The notes under the pieces were generated by a model, which saw only the letters and a list, made by a program, of their open reading frames with translations, was not told the origin of the DNA and made no database searches. From an uncultured Parabacteroides sp. (GTDB taxonomy: Bacteria; Bacteroidota; Bacteroidia; Bacteroidales; Tannerellaceae), in the NCBI GenBank assembly GCA_937894065.1, contig CALCST010000027.1:50840-114839 (forward strand): a DNA stretch of 64,000 nucleotides, read 5' to 3'. The position numbers and the translations under genes are program-made. This document shows, piece by piece, positions 8,283-16,450 of this stretch; positions within the stretch are counted from its first letter, which is position 1; each line of letters starts with the position of its first letter.

Positions 8283-8882
8283 ATGGCACACAAGATTATT
8301 TTTCTTCACGGTTTTTTTGCTTCAGGGGAATGTGTTCCGGCACAAGCCCTGAGAGAATATTTCAATGGTAAAGCGGAGTTGCTGACACCTGATTTGCCTT
8401 TACATCCATATAAGGCTATCGAATTCATGCAGCATGTTTGCGAACAGGAAAAGCCGGATATATTGATAGGAAACAGTAACGGTTCGTTCCTTACACAAAT
8501 AATCGCTGCAAAAAATGGAATTCCAGCATTGCTGGGAAATCCTCATTTAAAGATGACGGATTTCTTAAAAGAACGTGTTGGCTTGCATGAATATAAGTCG
8601 CCGCGCGCCGACGGAAATCAGCAGCTCGTCATTGACCAGGCATTGATTGACGAATTTGAAGATCTTCAGCAACACCAGTGGGACTATTGCACACCTGACA
8701 ATCAGGAAAGGATATGGGGCTTATTCGGAGATAATGACCAGGTGGCACATTATGAGCCGCTATTCCTGATGCATTATAAGCATTCTTATCATTTCCCCGG
8801 CGGTCACACTCCAACTGCGGAAGAAGTAAAGAAATATTATGCTCCGCTGGCAGAAAAGTTATATATGAGCTTTGTTAGATAG
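8283..8882 (+). CDS. YqiA/UPF0227-type alpha/beta hydrolase (esterase)
   Basis: From the ATG at 8283 the product is 199 aa and opens with KIIFLHGFFASG, typical of small YqiA/YcfP-type esterases. The nucleophile elbow is GNSNG (S65); a GDNDQVAH segment and the late GGHTPT histidine complete a plausible Ser-Asp-His triad. It is a soluble cytoplasmic hydrolase with unknown ester substrate. An upstream TTG at 8274 overlaps the previous gene and is less likely. The next gene begins 4 bp after its stop, so the three genes form one operon. Confidence 0.72.
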   Translation: MAHKIIFLHGFFASGECVPAQALREYFNGKAELLTPDLPLHPYKAIEFMQHVCEQEKPDILIGNSNGSFLTQIIAAKNGIPALLGNPHLKMTDFLKERVGLHEYKSPRADGNQQLVIDQALIDEFEDLQQHQWDYCTPDNQERIWGLFGDNDQVAHYEPLFLMHYKHSYHFPGGHTPTAEEVKKYYAPLAEKLYMSFVR

Positions 8883-8886
8883 AATT

Positions 8887-9555
8887 ATGACAAAAGAACT
8901 TTTACATTCATGTCCGGAACTGGTGGATTATATTGACGAGGTGGGCTTTCTTCCTCTGCTCGGCATGGGAATCTCCGGATGGTCGGCTGAAGAAGTTCTC
9001 GACGAGGATTGCGGGTATAACAAATTGCCTGACGGAGGATGGGAATGGCCTCTGTGGGAATGGAAAGGAGCCATATTGAGAGACAGCGGCTGCGCATACG
9101 GAAAGTTTTTCAAGCAGAAAGCTGCGTTCATCAGCAAGGAATGGTGGCCGGATTTCTTCAACTATCGCCGCAGTGTTTTTCCTTATCCGGAAGAAGGAAG
9201 CGTTGAGGAATTTATTTTATCTACGCTGAAAAGTTGCGGAAGTCTTATCACGCGCGAACTTCGCGACGCTTGCGGATTCACGGGGCCGAAAATGAGAAGC
9301 CGCTTCGATGCTTATGTGACGCGTTTGGAAATGGGCGGTTATATAGTAACGGAAGATTTCATTTATCCACGCGACCGGCACGGACGTGAATATGGCTGGG
9401 GATGGTCGCTTCTCACTACGCCAGAAGCTTTGTTCGGACGTGATGCGTGTTGTCCGGGACGCTCACCGCAGGAATCACGGGAAAGAATACTTTGCCAGTT
9501 CCGTAAAATTCTGCCGGATATATCTGAGAAGACATATGACGTTCTGCTGAAATAA
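8887..9555 (+). CDS. AlkZ-related winged-helix protein
   Basis: From the ATG at 8887 the product is 222 aa. It resembles Bacteroidales proteins annotated AlkZ-related, a group linked to the YcaQ/AlkZ DNA glycosylases that unhook interstrand crosslinks. Visible blocks are VGFLPLL, PDGGWEWPLWEWKG, EWWPDFFNYRRS, TRELRDACGFTGPKMRSRFD (a winged-helix-like segment near 135-155) and REYGWGWSLL. The paired catalytic glutamines of true AlkZ could not be identified, so glycosylase activity is uncertain. It ends the glutaredoxin/esterase operon and converges on the ABC-F gene across a strong hairpin. Confidence 0.6.
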   Translation: MTKELLHSCPELVDYIDEVGFLPLLGMGISGWSAEEVLDEDCGYNKLPDGGWEWPLWEWKGAILRDSGCAYGKFFKQKAAFISKEWWPDFFNYRRSVFPYPEEGSVEEFILSTLKSCGSLITRELRDACGFTGPKMRSRFDAYVTRLEMGGYIVTEDFIYPRDRHGREYGWGWSLLTTPEALFGRDACCPGRSPQESRERILCQFRKILPDISEKTYDVLLK

Positions 9556-9574
9556 AAGCAAGTGCGATTATATA

Positions 9575-9628
9575 AACAATAATGCTTTTTCCTGAATCAT
9601 TATCCGATTAGGAAAAAGCATTATTGTT
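9575..9628. terminator. Perfect 19-bp hairpin, bidirectional terminator
   Basis: AACAATAATGCTTTTTCCT (9575-9593) is exactly complementary to 9610-9628. It lies between the convergent AlkZ-related and ABC-F genes and has T-rich tracts on both sides of the loop. Confidence 0.75.
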
Positions 9629-9639
9629 TGTTGGAGAAT

Positions 9640-11274
9640 TTATTTTCTTTCGATTTCTCTCAGATTTTCCATTTTCTTTCTCTGCATGAATTCATATATT
9701 CCTTCGAGATGCTCAACAACTTTCTGATTGCCGAACTCATATACTTTTGTAACAAGCCCGTCGAGGAAGTCACGGTCATGAGAAACAACGATAAGTGTTC
9801 CGTCAAAATCCATTAGAGCCTGCTTCAGGATATCTTTTGTCTTCATATCGAGATGGTTTGTAGGCTCGTCGAGGATAAGGAGATTCACCGGTTCCAACAG
9901 TAGCTTAATCATTGCCAGTCGGGTTCTTTCTCCTCCGGAAAGCACTTTCACTTTCTTCGTTGAATTTTCCCCGCCAAACATAAATGCACCGAGCAAATCC
10001 TTTATCTTGTTTCGGATATCACCTTTGGCAACATCATCTATTGTCTGGAAAACTGTAAGATTCTCATCCAGCAGCGATGCCTGGTTCTGAGCGAAATATC
10101 CTATCTGGACATTATGTCCGATAGTAAGCATTCCTTCATGCTCTATTTCCTTCATTATACATTTCACCAATGTGGATTTACCCTCACCGTTGCGGCCAAC
10201 GAATGCGATTTTGTCGCCACGCTCGATTGTCAGGTTCACATTCCTGAAAATGGTCTTGTCACCATAGCTCTTTGCAACGTTCTCGATTATCACCGGATAT
10301 GAGCCTGAGCGAGGTGATGGCGGGAACTTAAGGCGAAGTGCCGAAGTGTCTTCTTCGTCAACTTCAAGAATTTCAAGTTTCTCAAGCATCTTCACGCGGC
10401 TTTGCACCTGAAGAGTCTTAGAATATGTACCTTTGAAACGCTCGATAAATTCCTTTGTTTCGGCAATGAACTTCTGCTGTTCGTCATAAGCTTTCTGCTG
10501 CTGTTCTCTCCTCTCCTTTCTGAGCTGGAGATATTGAGAATAATTCACCTTATAGTCATAGATTCGTCCCATTGTGACTTCTATGGTGCGAGTTGTGATA
10601 TGGTCAACGAAGGCACGGTCGTGACTGATAACAACAACTGCCTGTCCGCTATCAATGAGGAAATCCTCGAGCCACTGGATAGACTCGATGTCAAGGTGGT
10701 TAGTCGGCTCGTCGAGCAACAGCACATCCGGCTTCTGAAGAAGAAGTTTTGCCAACTCGATTCTCATTCTCCAACCACCGCTGAATTCTGATGTCTGGCG
10801 ATTGAAATCTGTTCTCTTGAAACCAAGGCCAAGGAGAGTTTTCTCAATATCGGCATCGTAGTTTATCTCTTCAATAGAATAGAATTTCTCGCTTAAAGTG
10901 GAAACTCTCTCGATTAGCTCCATATAGCTGTCGGAGTCGTAATCTGTGCGAGTTTCCAGCTCCTTGTTGAGAGCTTCAATTTCTGCCTCCATCTCATGAA
11001 GATGGGAAAAAGCCTGGGCTGTTTCCTCAAAGACCGTACGTCCGTCTTCTGTCATAAGATGCTGAGGCAGATAAGCTATTACTGTATCTTTAGGGGCGGA
11101 AACTTTTCCTCTGGTCGGTTCTCTTACTCCCGCCAATATTTTCAACAAAGTAGATTTTCCTGCTCCGTTTTTTCCCATCAATGCGATTCTGTCATTCTCA
11201 TTGATAACGAAAGAAATATCCGAGAATAGAGTTGTCCCTCCAAACTCAACTGTCAATCCGTCGATAGAAATCAT
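9640..11274 (-). CDS. ABC-F family ATPase (Uup/YdiF-like)
   Basis: The 544-aa protein has two ABC ATPase domains and no membrane segments. Domain 1 shows GKNGAGKST (Walker A), SGGWRMRIELAKLLL (signature) and LLLDEPTNHLD (Walker B). Domain 2 shows GRNGEGKST, LSGGERTRLAMIKLLL and LILDEPTNHLD. The linker between them (about 235-310) is charged and helical, as in ABC-F proteins that bind the ribosome E site and act as translation factors or antibiotic-protection proteins. There is no long C-terminal coiled coil. Housekeeping and resistance roles cannot be separated by sequence reading alone. Start ATG 11274, single gene. Confidence 0.9.
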   Translation of the reverse strand: MISIDGLTVEFGGTTLFSDISFVINENDRIALMGKNGAGKSTLLKILAGVREPTRGKVSAPKDTVIAYLPQHLMTEDGRTVFEETAQAFSHLHEMEAEIEALNKELETRTDYDSDSYMELIERVSTLSEKFYSIEEINYDADIEKTLLGLGFKRTDFNRQTSEFSGGWRMRIELAKLLLQKPDVLLLDEPTNHLDIESIQWLEDFLIDSGQAVVVISHDRAFVDHITTRTIEVTMGRIYDYKVNYSQYLQLRKERREQQQKAYDEQQKFIAETKEFIERFKGTYSKTLQVQSRVKMLEKLEILEVDEEDTSALRLKFPPSPRSGSYPVIIENVAKSYGDKTIFRNVNLTIERGDKIAFVGRNGEGKSTLVKCIMKEIEHEGMLTIGHNVQIGYFAQNQASLLDENLTVFQTIDDVAKGDIRNKIKDLLGAFMFGGENSTKKVKVLSGGERTRLAMIKLLLEPVNLLILDEPTNHLDMKTKDILKQALMDFDGTLIVVSHDRDFLDGLVTKVYEFGNQKVVEHLEGIYEFMQRKKMENLREIERK

Positions 11275-11357
11275 GTCGTATTTTATTTAATTCTGATGTT
11301 TCAAATGAATGGATATAAAGTTGCAAAGATACTATTTTTCCGCCATATGACAGTCTA

Positions 11358-13832
11358 TTATTGATAGATATACTCTACATCCGATTTCTTGAATCTTACG
11401 ATTCGTGTATTGTTTGCACCGGCACCATTCTTTGTTGCATGTAATGCACCCATGCTGCCATTGAAATACCAGCCCTGGCCCGTCTCAGGATTGTGAACAG
11501 CAAAAAGCATATTGTTGTAGTGTCCGTGATTAATCCCGCTATCGTTCCACTGGCTGCTGGAGCCATACCAAACCAAAGGCTCATGCTCGCTCACCGAAGT
11601 ATTATACATACTTATGTAAATCAAATCCGGCAAGGCAACACTTCCCACTGAAACATCATTTCGGCGTTTCTGTCGTCTATGCAACGATGTGCCCCCATTC
11701 CACGCTGTCGAATGCGAGCCATCCCACATAAGCCAGATATAATCGCCGGTCGATTCAAGAACATTGTTGTAGTCCTGCATCGAAGGAAGTTCATAGCCGT
11801 TAGGTGCTATTGATTTCGGATCAAGTTTGTTGATATGCACAGTGTTATTGAAATAACCTGCCAATTTTGCCACGCCATTGTCATCTACAACTTCAAGACC
11901 CTGAGTCTTATCACCCATATATTGCCATTTCCACAGGTTGAAATATTCTTCAGCCGAGCATTCGCCAAGATACTCATAAAGAGTTTTGCCTGCTCTGGCT
12001 GCCGGATCATTTGACGAAAGAATCTGATCCTCAAAATTACGGGAATCGCCCATAGCATTATATTTGCACCACCATACTCCATTCAGATAAGTGACAGGTA
12101 ATCCCCAGTTTCTTCTGGAAATCGTATATTCTTCTCTGTCGCCACCGTCAGACTTGTTTTCTATTACAATTCTGGCTGTCTGAACACGACCGTCTGCCTT
12201 CGGGTCATTAGGTTTCCATCCGGCAAGAACACGGAATGAAGTCATGGATCTGTAAGTAGAAACTTCTTCAATTTTCACCCAATTATCCTCATCTGCAGGA
12301 TATTCAATCCCCAGAGATTTGTCAGCAGGCAAAGTAAAAACAGCTATCTCATTTTCCACATATTCAGAGAAATGATACTCATTGTTTTCGTCAAAATTGA
12401 TAGAACCGCTAAGCTGAACAGGATTAGCTTCCATAACCACAGTAATATAATCTGCCTGATAATTTTCATTCATTCCTTTGCGGTGGAACATCAGCTTACG
12501 CTCTACAGCTTTCATTCCTGGGCGCCATATTCCCTTAGAAACAGAAAATATGTTTTTCCCTATGTGTTCCGGAGAATTACCAATTCGGGTAATCTGAAGA
12601 GGTAAAGCCGGATCCGGAATAAACTCCAATTCATCATCACAATCCAAAGCCAAGGTAAAATCTGTTTCTTTGTATGAAAGAACTATTCGCTTGTTGGATT
12701 CTGAAACGGATGCATCAGCAGGAAGTTTGGAACTATTTATATCAATGAATAAATTACTTGTATTTGGCAATAATTCAACTTTTCCGCCATCTTCCCACTC
12801 AATGACATTTATGATTATACTATTTTCAGGATGTTCGGGGTCAACAGGTCCAGGATTTTCCGGTTCCGATGGTTCTGATGGTTCTCCGGGTTCTGATGGT
12901 TCACCTGGTTCTGACGGTTCTGACGGACCGCTTGGCTCAGAAGGGCCAGATGGTTCCGATGGACCAGATGGTTCGCTTGGTCCGTCAGGATTTTCTGGCG
13001 TTGTATTATCAGAATACGTAATATTGACAGTATATACAGTATTTCTTCTCAATATTGAAGGAAACTTCACTTCTTTGACCATAGTCTTGTTGTTAGCCTT
13101 GATTGTCAAAACAGCACGTAGATTATCCGACACCTGCTCACAAAGATATGCTACTGCCTTTTTATTTCCAGAAACTGGCTTTTCAAGATTCACCGTAACA
13201 TCTCCAAATATTGCTGAATCAGGCGTTGCCACCGATTCTTTCGGGAACATATATGACTTATTTGCCACATTCTTAAACACGATTTTCTCCACAGATACAG
13301 GAATTGATGTATTAACAGAAAAATCAATACGAGCCACACCACGTCTGAGTTTTATCGTATGTTCTGCCAAATCAGACAAATCAACGTATCCACTGTAATA
13401 ATCCAAAGAAAGACCTCCGTGATGAGCAACTTTTATATCGAGCCATTCATCTTCCGTCATACCTCTATCGCGCAATTTGCTCAAAGGCTGCTCGCCCGGA
13501 AGATTTCCTACCATATAAAGTCGGCCTTTCGGTTCGTCAATTCTTATTCCGCTGTTCAGGTCGATATTCTCATATACCTCCTTCAACAGACCATCTTCGA
13601 AAAGACAAGCGTGCAGTTCGTTTATAATGTTCTCACCATCAGCACTAGCGTCTTGCCCCTGTATTTTGTATGGCTGTAAATTAGCACGTACAATCACAGC
13701 ATTCCCGCTATTCTGATTTAGATTATTTCTCATATCATCTTCGCACGAAATAGCAAAGAGTAATATAATTAATGATAAAATTCCCGGTATGAAACTATCA
13801 AACAGTTTCGTCAATATTGTGTTTATTTTCAT
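11358..13832 (-). CDS. Tip-like fimbrial lipoprotein with PSEP-repeat linker (paralogue 2)
   Basis: The 824-aa protein has a lipoprotein signal (LLFAISC) and a FimB/Mfa2-like N-terminal half: the VARIDFSV segment near 170 is typical of the conserved core strand of Bacteroidales fimbrial lipoproteins. A Pro-Ser-Glu-Gly-rich linker covers about residues 282-324. The C-terminal 300 residues contain FRVLAGWKPNDP, WGLPV and NGVWWCKYN, then APNGYELPSMQDYNN and a final VEYIY, resembling FISUMP-type tip domains. It should sit on the cell surface as an adhesin or fimbrial tip. It is the last gene of the minus-strand operon and is separated from the third by 394 bp of repeat-rich DNA. Confidence 0.72.
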   Translation of the reverse strand: MKINTILTKLFDSFIPGILSLIILLFAISCEDDMRNNLNQNSGNAVIVRANLQPYKIQGQDASADGENIINELHACLFEDGLLKEVYENIDLNSGIRIDEPKGRLYMVGNLPGEQPLSKLRDRGMTEDEWLDIKVAHHGGLSLDYYSGYVDLSDLAEHTIKLRRGVARIDFSVNTSIPVSVEKIVFKNVANKSYMFPKESVATPDSAIFGDVTVNLEKPVSGNKKAVAYLCEQVSDNLRAVLTIKANNKTMVKEVKFPSILRRNTVYTVNITYSDNTTPENPDGPSEPSGPSEPSGPSEPSGPSEPSEPGEPSEPGEPSEPSEPENPGPVDPEHPENSIIINVIEWEDGGKVELLPNTSNLFIDINSSKLPADASVSESNKRIVLSYKETDFTLALDCDDELEFIPDPALPLQITRIGNSPEHIGKNIFSVSKGIWRPGMKAVERKLMFHRKGMNENYQADYITVVMEANPVQLSGSINFDENNEYHFSEYVENEIAVFTLPADKSLGIEYPADEDNWVKIEEVSTYRSMTSFRVLAGWKPNDPKADGRVQTARIVIENKSDGGDREEYTISRRNWGLPVTYLNGVWWCKYNAMGDSRNFEDQILSSNDPAARAGKTLYEYLGECSAEEYFNLWKWQYMGDKTQGLEVVDDNGVAKLAGYFNNTVHINKLDPKSIAPNGYELPSMQDYNNVLESTGDYIWLMWDGSHSTAWNGGTSLHRRQKRRNDVSVGSVALPDLIYISMYNTSVSEHEPLVWYGSSSQWNDSGINHGHYNNMLFAVHNPETGQGWYFNGSMGALHATKNGAGANNTRIVRFKKSDVEYIYQ
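12860..12990 (-). repeat. Tandem-repeat DNA coding the PSEP/PSGP linker
   Basis: Degenerate repeats of 9 and 18 bp encode runs of PSEPSGPSEP and PSEPGEP. Such short in-frame repeats can expand or contract by slippage and change linker length without breaking the frame. Confidence 0.7.
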
Positions 13833-13887
13833 CTTAATTTTTATTTCAAAATATTATTCTTTCAAGTGCAGCTATTTATCACTACTT

Positions 13888-13968
13888 AAGTTTCTCAACA
13901 GTACACTTAACTAGGTTTCAAAGTTTTGTCAACTTGTTTCCTATTCAACTAGTTAACTGAAGAAACTT
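13888..13968. repeat. Inverted repeat of the GTCAAC/GTTGAC family
   Basis: AAGTTTCT (13888-13895) and AGAAACTT (13961-13968) bracket a region containing GTCAACTTGTTTCC (13928-13941). The inner motif recurs at 34527 and near 53570, so this is one copy of a dispersed intergenic repeat family. Confidence 0.5.
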
Positions 13969-14043
13969 GAAATCATTATAATAAATCATGTCATTGAAAA
14001 GTCATGCTACATTAATTACAATTATTTATAACATTTGTCATAT

Positions 14044-14148
14044 TCAAAATATTGCTCCACCTAGGTGGTTCAATCGGCTCACCTAGGTGAATTGATTAGC
14101 TCACCTAGGTGGATTGATTGACTCACATAGGTGAGCCGATATTTTGAT
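14044..14148. repeat. Four-palindrome cluster, 22-bp period (CACCTAGGTG type)
   Basis: Palindromes at 14057-14068, 14079-14090, 14101-14112 and 14123-14134 share the core CACCTAGGTG (the last is CACATAGGTG). Their centres are exactly 22 bp apart. The intervening 10-mers are also similar. An outer inverted repeat, TCAAAATAT/ATATTTTGA, frames the cluster. It lies 3' of the gene at 14227-16431. Together with the repeat at 13888 it fills most of the 394-bp gap between the two tip-like genes. Confidence 0.85.
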
Positions 14149-14226
14149 TACTAACAAATCCCTAATCCATTACTAAAATGGAAACATATCATTATTATGA
14201 TATTGAAAAAAATTCAGCTACTTAAA

Positions 14227-16431
14227 TTACTCATAAATATATTCCACCGGAGTTTTTACGCAGCGGATAGTTCTTGTCTTATTCTGGTTATTAGCAGAAT
14301 ACTTGAACCAGTTTCCTGAACCGTCTGACTGTGAATAACCCTCAATAGACCATGTATTTGACTTGTTTCCGAATGTTGCAAACAATATACTCATCTTTGC
14401 TATAGATGTTTCGTTCCACTGATGTCCCAAACCGCAAAGAAGCAAATGTTCGCCTTCATATTCAAAATCATAGAAAGTAATTGGTCCGTATTCATTTCCC
14501 AAGAAAGAAGCATTGCGCTCAACAACCTTGAAATTCAATCTTTGTCCCAAACCATTGTTAAAGGCACCAGGATTATGATAACCCAGATTTGAATTATTAC
14601 CCCAATTAAAGAATCGGAAATCATCATAGTCCGGTATTTCATATCCATCAGGAGCCATAAATGTCGGAGACAATGTTCCAAAGTTGTCGGATTTGGTATT
14701 ATAATTCTCATACACAAAACCTTCTCCATTATGAACAATACTTAGTCCCTCCTGGTTTCCAGCCTGATACTGGTCTCCAATTACATTAAGGAATTCAGCA
14801 TCGCTACATGAAGACATATAATCCGCAAGATTACCACCAGCCGGCTCATTCGAGACAAGTATCTGGTCAGTAAAGTTCTTCACATTTCCTCTAAGATTGT
14901 ACTTACACCACCATGTTCCATTGATGTTGACAACAGGCAATCCCCAGTTCTGACGCTTAACGGTATATGTTTCGATGTGTTGGTTGCTGCCATCGGATAT
15001 AGTAATCTGTGCAGTCTGTATTCTTCCGTCAGCATCAGGGTCATTGGGCTTCCAACCTGCCAACAGACGGAAACGGTTGTTGCCATTTTCTTCAAGTTTC
15101 ATCCACTCCGGAGAATCATCTGCAAAAGAAAGAGAGATATTCTTCCCTTCAGGGAGAGTAATTACTGCCACTTCACCATCAATATATCGTGCAAAATCAC
15201 ACATCGCATTTTCATCAAAGTTGAGATGACCTTCCAACTTTACAGGATTTGCCTTGAATACCAGAACAACCCTATCTCGCAACACATCATTCTTATATAC
15301 ATTTATATATGCATATTGCTCAGCAACACCTGGCATTTTGAGCTTACTGCGAACATTAAGCTTACGTGAATTTGTTACCAGTGAACGAGACGAAATAAAT
15401 TCCATATCAACTTTGTCAACATTTCCATCAATTCGGCAATCGGCTCCTTCTTCCGACAAAATAGCAAGTGTGAAACTATTGTCCCATGATTCAACAAAAA
15501 CAGAGTCTCTGTTCTTATTGACATAAACAGCATCACTGAGTATTGAATTATCTATGTCGACAATCCCTTTATATACGTCTTCTGTTTCCGAGCCTGTTCC
15601 ATACTCCCAATCACCAGTATCAACACTAATGGCAAAGTCTGCTCCGCTTCCATAGATTTTTAGTGTATAGACCTTGTTTCTCAGAATTTCCGGCAATTCA
15701 GCTCTCAACCTCTTCCATGCACCATTTACTGTTATAAGAACTTCTACTTGAAATCTTTTGCCATACTGTTCTGGTAAATAATCAATGGTTTCTTTTTTGT
15801 TAGAAAATGGAGTGTCGGCGAAATCTTTGAATACATCTTCTTTATCAAATATATCTTCGACTTTCCCCTCCTGTTCAAATACATATCCTTGAGAAGCCAC
15901 ATTTTTTATTCTCACACTATGCACATTGGCATCAACGGAATATGATTCCAAATCAATTCGAGCCACCGAATGTCGGATTGCAACTGTAAGATTATTGTCA
16001 TCATTGCCAGTCAAATCAGCTTTTCCGGTCATTGTAATACCACGATGGTTCATACCTTCCATGTCGGACTTAATGCTGAGAAAGTCTTCTTCAGATGTAT
16101 TGTCAACCTGAAAGTTGTTATCTTCTATTATTCTGGCAGCATTAGCAAGGAAATACAAATTTCCTCTCGTCGATGCCATGTTAATATCAGCAACTCCTTC
16201 TTCGTTTATACTAATATTGCTAATTACTTCCTTTAGAATATTATCCTCGAATCGGAATGCTGAAATATTATCAATCTCAGAAGATAATCCGCCCGAATTC
16301 TGCTGATTCGGCATTGAAAACCTTACAGAAAGAGGTTCTGCAACAGTTGTAGAATCTCTGAAGTCATCTGCCGTGCAAGCACACAATGCTATCAGAAAAA
16401 CAGGTAAATATATGTATCTTAATATTTTCAT
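14227..16431 (-). CDS. Tip-like fimbrial lipoprotein (paralogue 1)
   Basis: From the ATG at 16431 (the TTG at 16446 is unlikely) the product is 734 aa, with a lipoprotein-like signal ending LIALCAC. The N-terminal half has fimbrial lipoprotein features, including HSVARIDLES. The C-terminal half is clearly paralogous to the product of 11358-13832: both carry RLLAGWKPNDPDADGR-like and QNWGLPV-like blocks, WWCKYN, an APDGYE/APNGYE block and end in VEYIY. Unlike the paralogue it has no Pro-rich linker. It is probably a surface tip or adhesin subunit. It follows the metalloprotease-like gene by 19 bp, so these two are cotranscribed. Confidence 0.7.
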   Translation of the reverse strand: MKILRYIYLPVFLIALCACTADDFRDSTTVAEPLSVRFSMPNQQNSGGLSSEIDNISAFRFEDNILKEVISNISINEEGVADINMASTRGNLYFLANAARIIEDNNFQVDNTSEEDFLSIKSDMEGMNHRGITMTGKADLTGNDDNNLTVAIRHSVARIDLESYSVDANVHSVRIKNVASQGYVFEQEGKVEDIFDKEDVFKDFADTPFSNKKETIDYLPEQYGKRFQVEVLITVNGAWKRLRAELPEILRNKVYTLKIYGSGADFAISVDTGDWEYGTGSETEDVYKGIVDIDNSILSDAVYVNKNRDSVFVESWDNSFTLAILSEEGADCRIDGNVDKVDMEFISSRSLVTNSRKLNVRSKLKMPGVAEQYAYINVYKNDVLRDRVVLVFKANPVKLEGHLNFDENAMCDFARYIDGEVAVITLPEGKNISLSFADDSPEWMKLEENGNNRFRLLAGWKPNDPDADGRIQTAQITISDGSNQHIETYTVKRQNWGLPVVNINGTWWCKYNLRGNVKNFTDQILVSNEPAGGNLADYMSSCSDAEFLNVIGDQYQAGNQEGLSIVHNGEGFVYENYNTKSDNFGTLSPTFMAPDGYEIPDYDDFRFFNWGNNSNLGYHNPGAFNNGLGQRLNFKVVERNASFLGNEYGPITFYDFEYEGEHLLLCGLGHQWNETSIAKMSILFATFGNKSNTWSIEGYSQSDGSGNWFKYSANNQNKTRTIRCVKTPVEYIYE

Positions 16432-16450
16432 TTCTTTTATTTTCAATTTA

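Noticed and set aside
12670..13398. A 242-aa plus-strand ORF rich in Gly and Ser
   Set aside because: It is the antisense shadow of the PSEP-repeat linker and its flank in the fimbrial lipoprotein gene.
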